Assembly (NCBI RefSeq): GCF_009720675.1 | Contig: NZ_WNJO01000003.1 | Location: forward strand, 1-64,000 | Source: Secundilactobacillus folii | GTDB lineage: Bacteria > Bacillota > Bacilli > Lactobacillales > Lactobacillaceae | Length of the DNA: 64,000 nt | Direction: 5' to 3' | Shown here: positions 15,980 through 24,694 of the stretch, piece by piece | How positions within the stretch are numbered: the stretch's first letter is position 1 | Layout of the letters: the number at the start of each line of letters is the position of its first letter | Translations under genes and position numbers: made by a program | Notes under the pieces: model-generated | Told to the model about the DNA's origin: nothing | The model's database searches: none | What the model saw: only the letters and a program-made list of their open reading frames with translations

Positions 15980-16954
15980 ATGGAAAAAACTGACTTAATT
16001 GGTTTACACCACATTACCGCCATTACATCAAGTTCACCAAAAATGTTTCACTTTATGACCGAGATCCTCGGCCTGCATTTGATCAAAAAGACGGTCAATC
16101 AAGATGACGTCTCGACTTACCACCTATACTTTACGGACGATATGGGAACGGCTGGAACGGATCTGACCTTCTTTGATTTTCCTGGCATTGGTAATGGCAC
16201 ATTTGGTAAAAACAGTATCTCACGGATAGGTTTTCGGGTCCCAAGTGACGCAGCTTTAGGCTATTGGTCCCACCGCTTCGACCAAGCTGGTGTACAATCT
16301 GACGATATTCAGACGCACTTTGGCGCTAAGGTTCTGCCGTTTTATGACTTTGACCACCAGCGTTATCAACTGGTCTCTGATGAACATAATCAGGGCTTGC
16401 CTGGTGGAACACCCTATCGTCACAGCCCTGTACCAAGCGAAATGGCGATCTCTGGTCTTGGCCCGACGATCATCACCGTTGCCCAGGCTGATAGGTTAGG
16501 CGGCCTGCTAACCGATGTGATGGGCTTTACGGAAAAGAGCCACGAAAATTCACAAACGCTGTATGAACTGCATGATGGCGGTCACGGTGCACAAGTGATC
16601 GTGGAACGAAGCTTGATTTTACCCGATGGGATCCAAGGCTATGGTACGGTTCATCACATGGCCTTTCGAACACCTGACACCGACACTCTAAATTACTGGA
16701 TCGAACGGATTCAAAAAGCTGGTCTGCACGATTCCGGTTTTGTGGAACGGTTTTACTTCCAATCCGAGTATTTCCGGGCAGCCCCCGGCGTCCTATTTGA
16801 AATTGCGACTGATGGGCCAGGCTTCCTACAGGATGAAACCTATGAAGAAGCTGGGGTGCACCTTGAACTACCGCCATTTTTAGAAGATCAGCGAGCAGCT
16901 ATTGAAGCTAACCTAGTGGCGTTTAACTCTGGAGAGGAGATTGCCGATGACTGA
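15980..16954 (+). CDS. VOC-family ring-cleaving dioxygenase-like protein
   Basis: A 324-residue protein with two glyoxalase/VOC repeats, each with metal-ligand-type motifs: LHHITAITSS at the N-terminus and YGTVHHMAFRTPD in the second half, plus VLFEIATDGPGF near the end. It resembles MhqA/MhqO of Bacillus, which act in resistance to quinones and hydroquinones. The start ATG 15980 follows GTGGAGG; an ATG 66 bases earlier lies in the promoter region. The stop overlaps the start of the esterase gene by eight bases, so the two are translationally coupled. Confidence 0.85.
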   Translation: MEKTDLIGLHHITAITSSSPKMFHFMTEILGLHLIKKTVNQDDVSTYHLYFTDDMGTAGTDLTFFDFPGIGNGTFGKNSISRIGFRVPSDAALGYWSHRFDQAGVQSDDIQTHFGAKVLPFYDFDHQRYQLVSDEHNQGLPGGTPYRHSPVPSEMAISGLGPTIITVAQADRLGGLLTDVMGFTEKSHENSQTLYELHDGGHGAQVIVERSLILPDGIQGYGTVHHMAFRTPDTDTLNYWIERIQKAGLHDSGFVERFYFQSEYFRAAPGVLFEIATDGPGFLQDETYEEAGVHLELPPFLEDQRAAIEANLVAFNSGEEIADD

Positions 16955-17555
16955 GATCCATTCAGCATATTACCCTGGCAAGATAAATTTGCCACCCGTT
17001 TTGATGCTCCACGGCACGGGTGGCGATGAAAGCGACTTGTTGCCAATTGCGCAGTTTTTGTTTCCGGAGAATCCCAAGTTAGGGATTCGTGGCCGGATCA
17101 GTGAAAATGGTAGTAATCGCTACTTCATCCGTCACAGTGATGGGACTTTTGACCTTGATAATCTGAGCCAGGAAACCGATTGGCTGCTGAAAGCTATTCA
17201 GACTGAAGCCAATACCCATGGTCTAGATGTGAATCAGTTGATCGTCGTTGGCTTCTCAAATGGCGCTAACGTGGCAGCCTATGCTTGGTTGCACAAACAA
17301 GCACCCTTTAAAACAGCAGTACTGCTTCACCCAATGATGATCACACCACCAACCAAACCGGTCGATCTGACTGGGGTTCAAGCATTCGCAACCTATGGCA
17401 CGCTTGATACGATCGTGTCTGAGTCTAACTTTGATTCGTTAACTCAGCATCTGCAAACAGCCAATGCTCAGGTTGAGATTTTTAAAAACCAACAGTCTCA
17501 TCGGCTGACACAAACGGAACTGTTAGCCGCTCAAACTTGGGTGAAAAAGCTCTAA
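16947..17555 (+). CDS. MhqD-like carboxylesterase/hydrolase
   Basis: An alpha/beta-hydrolase of 202 residues in the phospholipase/carboxylesterase group, like MhqD of Bacillus. Seen: oxyanion-loop LMLHGTGGDESDLL, nucleophile motif GFSNGANVA near residue 100, ATYGTLDTIV with the acidic residue, and QSHRLT with the histidine. ATG 16947 is preferred, seven bases after GGAGAGGAG; a TTG two codons earlier is possible. It overlaps the dioxygenase gene, which supports a shared role in electrophile or quinone detoxification. Confidence 0.85.
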   Translation: MTEIHSAYYPGKINLPPVLMLHGTGGDESDLLPIAQFLFPENPKLGIRGRISENGSNRYFIRHSDGTFDLDNLSQETDWLLKAIQTEANTHGLDVNQLIVVGFSNGANVAAYAWLHKQAPFKTAVLLHPMMITPPTKPVDLTGVQAFATYGTLDTIVSESNFDSLTQHLQTANAQVEIFKNQQSHRLTQTELLAAQTWVKKL

Positions 17556-17600
17556 CTAATGTTGGCCAACCTAAAAAGCGTGCTAAGATTCGTTTTGGCC

Positions 17601-17692
17601 TCAGAATTAAAGCAAATAGCGTCGTGGATTTCTGGTTTGGAATCCACGACTCTATTTGTTTATTTGGCTGCGATCTGAATTTTGACACAACC
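17601..17692. repeat. Dispersed hairpin repeat copy 2, probable bidirectional terminator
   Basis: CAAATAGCGTCGTGGATT (17613-17630) pairs with AATCCACGACTCTATTTG (17641-17658), two mismatches. It shares sequence inside and outside the stem with the copy at 4412-4506 (AATAGCGTCGYGGAT, TTGGAATCC, TTTTGACACA). It lies between two convergent transcription units. Confidence 0.6.
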
Positions 17693-17714
17693 TTTATATT
17701 AAGTTTAGCTTCTA

Positions 17715-18911
17715 CTAGTTTTGAGCAACTGCCATCAAATGCTGGACATCTCGTGCCATTGCTAACTCTTCGTTAGTCGGGATCAGTAGCACCTGGCACG
17801 CACTATCCTTTGTCTGCAGTGCCCCGGGTTGACCAGCTTTGTTAAGCTGTGGATCGATCTGAATGCCTAACACGCCCAGCCGTGCGATAACTGCCTGCCG
17901 GATTTCCGGGTCCTTCTCACCAATTCCGCCGGCAAATACCAACGCATCTGCTCCCCCAATTTCGGTGTAATAAGCACCAACCAGCTTAACAACTTGGTTC
18001 ACAAACATGTCCAGTGCCAGCTGTGCCCTTGGGTTCTCCTTCGCCGCTTCGTGAAGGTCGCGCATATCGGAGGAGACGCCAGAAACGCCCAGCAAACCTG
18101 AAGAAGCATTTAACTCGTGTAAGACCACGTCCGGTGTTTCGAGCTCCAGCCGTTTCATCAAATAAGGAACTAAACTGGGATCCACGTCGCCACTTCGGGT
18201 ACCCATGATGAGGCCGGTCACCGGTGTGAGCCCCATTGAAGTATCAAACGGCTTGCCGTCCTTAACAGCAGTAATCGAAGCCCCGCTGCCGAGGTGTAAC
18301 GTAATCAGATTCAGTTCACCTAACGGACGTCCTAATTGATGCGCAGCTTGTTGCGCAAGGTAAGCGTGAGAAATTCCATGTTCACCATAGCGTCGAATCT
18401 GATAATTGGTCGTCCACTCGTACGGGATCCCGTAGATTGCCGTCTTTTCAGGAAGTGCATGAAAATAAGAGCTGTCAAACACCGCGTACTGCGGTACCCC
18501 AGCTAATCTCTGAGCCAGCAGTTCAATGCATTTGACCTCTAACGGATTATGCAGCGGCGCAAGTTCACTAAGTTCTTTAAGTTGGGAAATTCCACTTGGA
18601 GTGAGCTTGATAGGTTGTTTAAATACCGTTCCACCCGCGACGACTCGGTGGCCCACAGCTTCAATTTCGTCCAGCGATTTCACGGCACCAACTGTCACCA
18701 TCCTTTTCAAGACGCGGTTAACAGCTGTCACTTCATCCAACGTCTCAACGGTTTCCTTAGTCTTCTTGTCACCAACCTCAACTTTCACGATGGTACCGGG
18801 TAAGTTCAAACGCTCCACTTGGCCACCAGCAATCACACGTTCCGCTGGCATCTCAACTAGCTGCCATTTCAGCGAGGAACTGCCAGCGTTGATCAACAGA
18901 ATTTTAGTCAT
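17715..18911 (-). CDS. ackA: Acetate kinase paralogue
   Basis: Interconverts acetyl phosphate plus ADP with acetate plus ATP; 398 residues, normal length. Seen: INAGSSSLKW, LAPLHNP, RRYGEHGISH, MGLTPVTGLIMGTRSGDVDP and IPTNEELAMARD, all ASKHA-fold acetate kinase motifs. Several family motifs deviate: GHRVVAGG for GHRVVHGG, FDSSYFHALP for FDTAFHQTMP, HLGSGAS for HLGNGAS, and FAGGIGEKDPE for FTAGIGENSPE. Activity is still likely, but this is a divergent copy; lactobacilli usually carry two or three. The start ATG 18911 follows GGAGG. Monocistronic. Confidence 0.88.
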   Translation of the reverse strand: MTKILLINAGSSSLKWQLVEMPAERVIAGGQVERLNLPGTIVKVEVGDKKTKETVETLDEVTAVNRVLKRMVTVGAVKSLDEIEAVGHRVVAGGTVFKQPIKLTPSGISQLKELSELAPLHNPLEVKCIELLAQRLAGVPQYAVFDSSYFHALPEKTAIYGIPYEWTTNYQIRRYGEHGISHAYLAQQAAHQLGRPLGELNLITLHLGSGASITAVKDGKPFDTSMGLTPVTGLIMGTRSGDVDPSLVPYLMKRLELETPDVVLHELNASSGLLGVSGVSSDMRDLHEAAKENPRAQLALDMFVNQVVKLVGAYYTEIGGADALVFAGGIGEKDPEIRQAVIARLGVLGIQIDPQLNKAGQPGALQTKDSACQVLLIPTNEELAMARDVQHLMAVAQN

Positions 18912-19237
18912 GGGACGCACCTCCGTTTACCCCTATTTTACAGGATTCGACTAGGCCTTGGAAGCAATTTCACACAAACTTCAAGCACTCTTCAATGATT
19001 GCGCAAAACTATTGGGTAGGTATGATGCGGTCACTGTGGGTAATTAAAAGAATCCTGAGTAAAAAGCAGTCATTTACACTCAAATGAAGTAATAAATCCT
19101 GTTTAGGCGGGGAAATGCAGTTAGCCTTACAGAACAATTGTGAGCTTAATAGTCAGTCATGCCGATTATGACCAGTAAAAGTGCTTCAGAGTGATTATTT
19201 CAATTTCGTTACAAACGCTAAGTGGGCTATGTTTGAG
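18912..19237. other. Intergenic region upstream of acetate kinase
   Basis: No ORF with a ribosome site, no palindromic repeat and no clear cre site seen. It separates the acetate kinase promoter from the putative small RNA unit on the plus strand. Confidence 0.4.
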
Positions 19238-19376
19238 TTGAAATGATTTGAGAGCACATGGTATTATAAATATGACAAATCAAACGTACATATCACCACT
19301 TTTTACCTATTCACTTTGGTGAATGCACATAGAGCCATTATTCAATGCCACCTGCATCTTGCAGGTGGCTTTTTTA
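19238..19376 (+). ncRNA. Candidate small RNA with promoter and terminator
   Basis: -35 TTGAAA (19238-19243), 18-bp spacer, -10 TATTAT (19262-19267), predicted RNA start near 19274. About 100 nt later comes an excellent terminator, GCCACCTGC-ATCTT-GCAGGTGGC-TTTTTT (19347-19375), preceded by a small hairpin ATTCAC-TTTG-GTGAAT (19310-19325). No plus-strand gene follows, since the next gene is convergent. A 16-codon frame begins at 19273 but has no ribosome site. A short regulatory RNA is the best reading. Confidence 0.5.
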
Positions 19377-19473
19377 ATTTGCTGCTCGCTAATTGATACC
19401 CAAAACGGCAACTGATTTCTTAATTCGAAACCAGCCGCCGTTTATTTATTGTCTCATTCAAATGTTAGTCCAC

Positions 19474-20487
19474 TTAGCTACGTCGAACAACGTTAACAAT
19501 GCCACGATAGCACGCCGCAATTACAATTGGAACCACCACGCCCAGCAACCAAAGGATAAGTGTATGGTTCAAGAAACTTACACGACTGAAAATATCAATC
19601 GTGATTTGAGCCATACAGATGATTGGCACGGTGAAGCGATTGACCGGCAGCAGCCAGTTCAGCCACTTCGTGTTTGCCAGCTGCTGACAGATAATCAACA
19701 AAGCTACTGCAACAAATAACGGCACCCAAGCTGCCATAAATGGCGTTTTGATCAGATGGTTTTTAAGAACCAGCTCGAAGTTCAGGTTCCATTGGTAACG
19801 ACAATAAACCAAAATAAAGTAGATCAAAATACCAGCGGTGGCATAAAAACGTCCGTATGTCAGTCGCAACCAGTATTTCTTAGCATAGTAACCACTCAAC
19901 ATCCAAAGAGTCGTCATTAATACAAGGTCGACCCCCCACGGTGTATGTTGAAAGTTTAAAAAACCAATGTTGTTGTAGCTAATGCCAAGTGCAAACATCG
20001 AAATAGCGATCAAGAATTGGATTGCTGGTGAATTTATCCAGCTGAGTAACCCAGCAACAACAACCATGGTCAACAAGTAAACCGTGAACAGCCAAAACAG
20101 ACTGAGTGGGCCATCTAAAGTTTGGCCACCATAGATCAATCTGAGCAAAAACGTACCCGTATAGCGCCAACTATCTTGGTAAACAAAGTGTCCAATAATA
20201 ATCAACAAGACCCCTGCACCAAAATAAGTGCCCAGAATCGGAACTAACCGCTTCCCGATAAATTGTTTCGTTGCTTGCCAACTGCGTTCCACCGGTTCAA
20301 TCGCAAAACCACCGAGTATAAACAGCAGTGGAATATCCCACCAGTTAGTCACCGTGTAAAGCGTTGACGCAAGCTGATGCGCATTAGTACTGGGGTAAAT
20401 AGCGTGATCGAACACAATAGCCAAAATGGCTAGTGCCCGCACCAATTGCACCCATTTAGGATTACTTTGTACTTCACTTCGTGTCAT
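19474..20487 (-). CDS. Acyltransferase 3 family membrane protein
   Basis: A 337-residue integral membrane protein with about ten hydrophobic helices. The N-terminal VRALAILAIVFDHAIYP carries the motif of acyltransferase-3 proteins, where the His lies in the active site; RSWQATKQFIGKRLVPIL matches the following conserved loop. Such enzymes O-acetylate or otherwise acylate cell-surface polysaccharide, peptidoglycan or other glycans; the substrate here is unknown. Start ATG 20487 follows GAAAGGAAACC. Monocistronic. Confidence 0.8.
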   Translation of the reverse strand: MTRSEVQSNPKWVQLVRALAILAIVFDHAIYPSTNAHQLASTLYTVTNWWDIPLLFILGGFAIEPVERSWQATKQFIGKRLVPILGTYFGAGVLLIIIGHFVYQDSWRYTGTFLLRLIYGGQTLDGPLSLFWLFTVYLLTMVVVAGLLSWINSPAIQFLIAISMFALGISYNNIGFLNFQHTPWGVDLVLMTTLWMLSGYYAKKYWLRLTYGRFYATAGILIYFILVYCRYQWNLNFELVLKNHLIKTPFMAAWVPLFVAVALLIICQQLANTKWLNWLLPVNRFTVPIICMAQITIDIFSRVSFLNHTLILWLLGVVVPIVIAACYRGIVNVVRRS

Positions 20488-20600
20488 TGCGATTTCTGGT
20501 TTCCTTTCGGTGGAATTTTTTGGGGAGCGTGGATCATGTTTGCACCTTTTTTGATCTTTAGCGCTTTTCCATGGAGTTAGCGCTTTTAGTCTTTATAGCC

Positions 20601-20853
20601 GAACTGGGCTACCCAAAGCATAGACCTATGTAGAAGCCAACTCTGGCTCAAATCCAAGCCCGGGATTTCCGCCAGAGCCGACTTCTACGCCGGTCTATAA
20701 CCGCTTTGGTCCGCACCTTGTTTAACTGGGCTACCCAAGACAAGGACTTGCATGTAAGGCAACTCCGGCCTAATTCACGGCATAACCCGCCGCAAATTTT
20801 GCCGAAATTACCGTACACTCCAGTCCTTAACCGTCTTGGTCCGCACCTTGTTT
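20601..20853. repeat. Two long palindromic repeat units
   Basis: Two adjacent units of about 125-130 bp, each from CTGGGCTACCCAA to TGGTCCGCACCTTGTTTAA. Unit 1 stems: AAGCATAGACC with GGTCTATAACCGCTT, GTAGAAG with CTTCTAC, CTCTGGC with GCCAGAG. Unit 2 stems: AAGACAAGGACT with AGTCCTTAACCGTCTT and others. The paired bases differ between units but still match each other. The reverse complement of unit 2 is clearly homologous to the first unit at 14041-14160. The end of the array contains the TAA stop of the neighbouring gene. Confidence 0.85.
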
Positions 20854-22684
20854 AATAAAACGCCACCGCCCTTGTCCAGTACTTACCATTTAACAAATAA
20901 TACGTTGACGTCTTACCATTCAGCACTGATACCCGCCGTGCCCTTTGCGTTATCTGCACCGGCTTTGAGCCCAAATCAGCCGTTGTTCCAGCCAATTTTG
21001 CCAGCTGCGGATCATCAAACACCTTGGTATACATTGTATACTTCTTCAGCGGCGTTAGCGTTCTTTCATACGATTCATACGTAATCTTATCAAATTTTAA
21101 AGCACTGGCTCTAATCCAATACTTCCGCGCATTCGCACTAGAACTGAACCGAATTCGATACCACTTGCCACTATCCGCCGTTGCACGCATATCTACATAA
21201 ACCATTCTGGACTTCTTCATGTTGGCAAAGCCGTCTTTCTTGTTGTAAATGTACCAGCCCGCATGCCCCTTAATATGACTGTACAGGCCGTACTTTTTAG
21301 CCACGTTTGCCGCTAATTTCGCGTACTGCGAAGCATATCCGCTGACGTATGATTCCTTCTTGTTAGTGGCTTTATTACCCTTGTATTTACCAGTCAACTT
21401 CTTTAGCTTCGCCGTATTGTTAATGTCTGTGGCCTTAATTTTAGCCTGCTTGTTATTAGTGTTCTTACTGATCTGCATATCACTAGAACTCATCCCATTG
21501 CTCAACACGAACGGAATGTTGCTCTTGGCGCTCGTGATCTTGTTACCAGTAACCACAACACCAGTAATGCCGCCGCCCTTTGAGTTATCAAAGTAGATAT
21601 AGCGGTTATTAGGATCCAAATTAACGAAGTTGTTATTGGTAATTTGAATGTTGGACATTTTAACAATTGGTGAGGTGTTGAAAATTCGAATGTAATTCCC
21701 TGAGCCTAACGCGTTCTTGTTTTCAAACGTGTTATTACTGATGTACAGATTGGAGACACAGACGAAATGAATGTTGGCACCATCATCACTTAACAGTGGT
21801 TTAGCATCCTGAACGTAGTTATTGGTGAAATGGATGTCATGAATAATCCCACCGGCACCCTTACCATAAACCACGTGCTCACCAATTGGATTCGGCGCAA
21901 ATGATTTCACAGAACCCGATGTGTTCGATAGTGGGATAAAGTTATTGTGATCAACAGTCACATCGTACGAAGGCAGGTTATCATATTTATCGCCAGACTC
22001 GTGGTACGACATTGCCTTAGTGTTTGAATAATCGACTTGGATAGCTTCTTTATAATCAAAATTGGAACTGGCATTAAAGCCGGTAAACGTTGATCCCTTC
22101 ACGTTAACATCGTGGCTACCATCGATATCGATATAGTGACCCGTCGGCGATTCAGCGTTATCAAACGTACAGTCATTAAAGTTCACGTTGCTTGCGTGGT
22201 TGATCGACTGAACGAAGACACTTTGACCATCGGCTTTATTATAGTCGCCGCGAAACGTTGCATTATTCCATGTGACGTTACTAATTCCGCCGTCATAACC
22301 GGCTTCGGGACTCGGATAGACAAACGGGATCCGGTCGCCATTTTGAATTTGAAATACAGCGTCCTTGTCAAAGTTAAACGTGATGTTGGAATGCAAAACG
22401 ATGGCTTTTAATTCCGCGTTCGTAAATAAATAATTTCCCTTCGGTACGTGAATCGTCACGTTGTCGTCAGCGCTATAAGCATTAATGATTCGTTGAAGCA
22501 ACGGTGCATTATCAGTCTTGCCATCGCCGACCATTCCTTGATTCTTTGCGTTTACAGTCGTTGCGGCGTGGGCCACAACAGTCTGATTAACTTGACTTGT
22601 GCCGGTTCCAAACTGCGTCAATCCCACACCAACGACAGTCCCCAAAACCAGCAAGCCAAGCATCAATTTGCTTGGTTTACCCAT
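20852..22684 (-). CDS. Secreted right-handed beta-helix (pectate-lyase-like) protein
   Basis: A 610-residue exported protein. Signal peptide to about VVAHAA (residue 40); then GMVGDGKTDNAPLLQRIINA, the start motif of pectate-lyase-3/GH28-type beta-helices; repeated NNTF/NNNF/TNNYV-type turns (about 130-400) that build the helix; and a C-terminal 200-residue part with SLAP/GW-like repeats (KWYRIRFSSSANARKYWIRASAL, GKYWTRAVAFY) for wall attachment. Probably a cell-surface polysaccharide lyase or hydrolase; catalytic residues are not certain. The start ATG 22684 lies 12 bases after GGAGAGG; two in-frame starts further up overlap that site. The stop codon lies within the flanking repeat. Confidence 0.82.
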   Translation of the reverse strand: MGKPSKLMLGLLVLGTVVGVGLTQFGTGTSQVNQTVVAHAATTVNAKNQGMVGDGKTDNAPLLQRIINAYSADDNVTIHVPKGNYLFTNAELKAIVLHSNITFNFDKDAVFQIQNGDRIPFVYPSPEAGYDGGISNVTWNNATFRGDYNKADGQSVFVQSINHASNVNFNDCTFDNAESPTGHYIDIDGSHDVNVKGSTFTGFNASSNFDYKEAIQVDYSNTKAMSYHESGDKYDNLPSYDVTVDHNNFIPLSNTSGSVKSFAPNPIGEHVVYGKGAGGIIHDIHFTNNYVQDAKPLLSDDGANIHFVCVSNLYISNNTFENKNALGSGNYIRIFNTSPIVKMSNIQITNNNFVNLDPNNRYIYFDNSKGGGITGVVVTGNKITSAKSNIPFVLSNGMSSSDMQISKNTNNKQAKIKATDINNTAKLKKLTGKYKGNKATNKKESYVSGYASQYAKLAANVAKKYGLYSHIKGHAGWYIYNKKDGFANMKKSRMVYVDMRATADSGKWYRIRFSSSANARKYWIRASALKFDKITYESYERTLTPLKKYTMYTKVFDDPQLAKLAGTTADLGSKPVQITQRARRVSVLNGKTSTYYLLNGKYWTRAVAFY

Positions 22685-22916
22685 ATAACATTCCATCCTC
22701 TCCAAATAAACAAAATGACATCTGGTACTATTGTACCAAATGTCTTGTAAATCGGTTTCAAATCACTAAAACTGTTGTGAAATTGTTATATTATTTGATT
22801 TTTAGTGGCTAGCAGGTTCTAATTTCACCTTATAAATGCTATTGCACAGCGGTTCTGAGACTTTGCAGACAACCCTACCTGTATTTCAAAAAAGTTTCAA
22901 AAACCCCACCAATCAG

Positions 22917-23390
22917 CTAAAAAACTTCTTTATCCGTATAGTGCTGAGGCAGCGAATCAAAATCATACGACTTCAACGCTTGAATCGCGTCCTCACCATT
23001 GAAGAAAGCGGTGTAGGATTGCGCCAGCATTAAGTTCAGCTTCTTACTCTCATCAAACTGAACGATCACCACTGGAATCCCCGCTTGCCATGCAGCACCA
23101 ATTTCAAAAATCGTGCCCGAATCGGGTTCATTTTCCTTAGTCTCTTCATATTGAAAATCTAAAATGGCAACCACCGCATCCGCCTTTCTAACCTGGCGAA
23201 TATCACTGTTAAACGTTGCCACTTGCCACTTGAAGCTACCGAATTCAAGGTCCTCATGCTGATGTTCAGATGGAATAAAAATGCCGTTATCGGCAACCGT
23301 TTCGTTGGCTCGCAACAGGTCGGCAACTTCATTGACCCGTTTATTTTGACCGTCACTAAAAAATGGGGCCGCTAAATAAATATTGTTCAT
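22917..23390 (-). CDS. Nucleoside 2-deoxyribosyltransferase
   Basis: Moves the deoxyribose of a deoxynucleoside to another base in nucleotide salvage; typical of lactobacilli. 157 residues. Seen: YLAAPFFSDGQ at the N-terminus with the substrate-binding loop, ADAVVAILDF, and DSGTIFEIGAAWQAGIPVV with the catalytic Glu of the DxGTxxE motif. Length matches type II (purine and pyrimidine) enzymes, but type I cannot be excluded. Start ATG 23390 lies eight bases after GGAG; the upstream ATG codons lack a site. Confidence 0.9.
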   Translation of the reverse strand: MNNIYLAAPFFSDGQNKRVNEVADLLRANETVADNGIFIPSEHQHEDLEFGSFKWQVATFNSDIRQVRKADAVVAILDFQYEETKENEPDSGTIFEIGAAWQAGIPVVIVQFDESKKLNLMLAQSYTAFFNGEDAIQALKSYDFDSLPQHYTDKEVF

Positions 23391-23453
23391 GGCAGGAAAC
23401 TCCTTTATTTGATTACCAACTAGCATACCATACAATTCGGTGCTTTAAGCGAC

Positions 23454-24242
23454 TTATTTTACCTGGTGACGGTGCTGAAAGATCCAGTTGGAAAAGTCGT
23501 TTTGGTTTTCTTCGTTACGCATCAGCCATTCCCGAACAACCTGACTGTCGTCATCATCTTGACTGTTGAGATAGTTCAACAGCCCAATCTGATCATTATC
23601 AGCGAGGTCCTTGATGGCTGACAAATGATTTGGTAGCCAATCCAGCAGCGCTACAGGAATATCCGCAGGTTCGCCATCACTGTCCTCAATTGCGATCAGC
23701 AAATGGGCTGGTAAGATGTAGTCGGTCTCTTCCGGCAGATGGTCCAACGTGATCATTTTTGGTGCCAACCGGCTCAGTAAGCGAGCGCTCATTTCGATCA
23801 ATGTCTCAACAATCGAATCTGAATTCGGCGACAGCATGGCTGCAAACACGCCAATCACGTCATAATTGGCCAGGGACAACACGTTCATGAGGGGTAAGAA
23901 TAAATCATTTTGCTGACTCTGCTGCAACAAAAAGCTGCCCAGATACTGTTCAGCCACGGGTTGAGGTTCTGGAGTCTGAAAAACAGCTTGCACGTCATCT
24001 GCAGTAACCGGGTGATTCAAGAACCGATTCAAGTCATGGTGATTAATCGTGGCGTTATCAATGAAGCGGTAAAGAGCCGCTTCGTCAGTACCAACTGGGG
24101 ATATCAAACTGGTAAACGGGCGTTCGTTCTTAACCTCCACCCAAGCGTAACTGTGATTCAGTCGGTCAGCCAATTGGGAATTGATTTTAATACCCGCCAA
24201 TTCGTCGGGTAAAGGCCGTTTTTGATAGTCTTCTGCTAGCAT
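23454..24242 (-). CDS. Conserved cytoplasmic protein of unknown function
   Basis: A 262-residue acidic protein without signal peptide or membrane segments. I recognise no domain; the middle is rich in helices and acidic loops (SQDDDDSQVV). The start ATG 24242 lies eight bases after GAGG; the GTG three codons earlier overlaps the site. It is 63 bases upstream of the deoxyribosyltransferase gene on the same strand, so co-transcription is possible, but this does not reveal its job. Confidence 0.6.
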   Translation of the reverse strand: MLAEDYQKRPLPDELAGIKINSQLADRLNHSYAWVEVKNERPFTSLISPVGTDEAALYRFIDNATINHHDLNRFLNHPVTADDVQAVFQTPEPQPVAEQYLGSFLLQQSQQNDLFLPLMNVLSLANYDVIGVFAAMLSPNSDSIVETLIEMSARLLSRLAPKMITLDHLPEETDYILPAHLLIAIEDSDGEPADIPVALLDWLPNHLSAIKDLADNDQIGLLNYLNSQDDDDSQVVREWLMRNEENQNDFSNWIFQHRHQVK

Positions 24243-24363
24243 GATGTTCACCTCATTTTGTGGCTGCCCACATATTTTTCACCAATATAGGGAATCTGTG
24301 TGGTAAATGCAATGATAACGCCTCGCTTCACAAGCTCGATGAAAACTAGCTGATTAAATAGCA

Positions 24364-24401
24364 AGAAGGCGTTGATCATGTTCTCACGGTCAACGCCTTC
24401 T
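24364..24401. repeat. Perfect 12-bp inverted repeat
   Basis: AGAAGGCGTTGA (24364-24375) and TCAACGCCTTCT (24390-24401) with a 14-base loop. No T-run follows on either strand, so it is not a standard terminator. A 68-codon reverse frame through it lacks a ribosome site. Confidence 0.5.
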
Positions 24402-24537
24402 ATTTCGCACACGACCGGCAAAGTCGTATGCCAACAAGTCTTTAGCAACTTCATCTTAGCGGAAATTTATCAGCCGTGCATTAGAATTCCATTAGAATTA
24501 CTTACCCCGCGTTATAGCGGTGGCTTCCCAACAAACT

Positions 24538-24624
24538 GGATTTCACAAGAAAACCCTTACATCAATACTTAAGGCATTTCATTTGTGAAAATCTATTGAC
24601 AACCCCGAAATGGAATGGTTAAAT
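24538..24624 (+). promoter_or_regulatory. Promoter of EIIC-like gene with inverted repeat upstream
   Basis: -35 TTGACA (24596-24601), 17-bp spacer, -10 TTAAAT (24619-24624). Just upstream TTTCACAA and TTGTGAAA form distant inverted arms (about 24540-24592) that could bind a regulator. Confidence 0.55.
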
Positions 24625-24694
24625 GAAAACATACTCATTTTCTAATTATTTTCTAATTTTAATCACATAATTCACACAAAGCGAGGTTATACAT

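Noticed and set aside
19273-19323. 16-codon leader-like frame (MTNQTYISPLFTYSLW)
   Set aside because: No ribosome site and no biosynthetic gene downstream on the strand; the small-RNA reading is simpler, though it is not excluded.
19393-19719. 108-codon plus-strand frame
   Set aside because: Antisense shadow of the acyltransferase gene without a ribosome site.
24248-24454. 68-codon reverse frame
   Set aside because: It runs through a perfect inverted repeat, lacks a ribosome site and has no likeness to known proteins.
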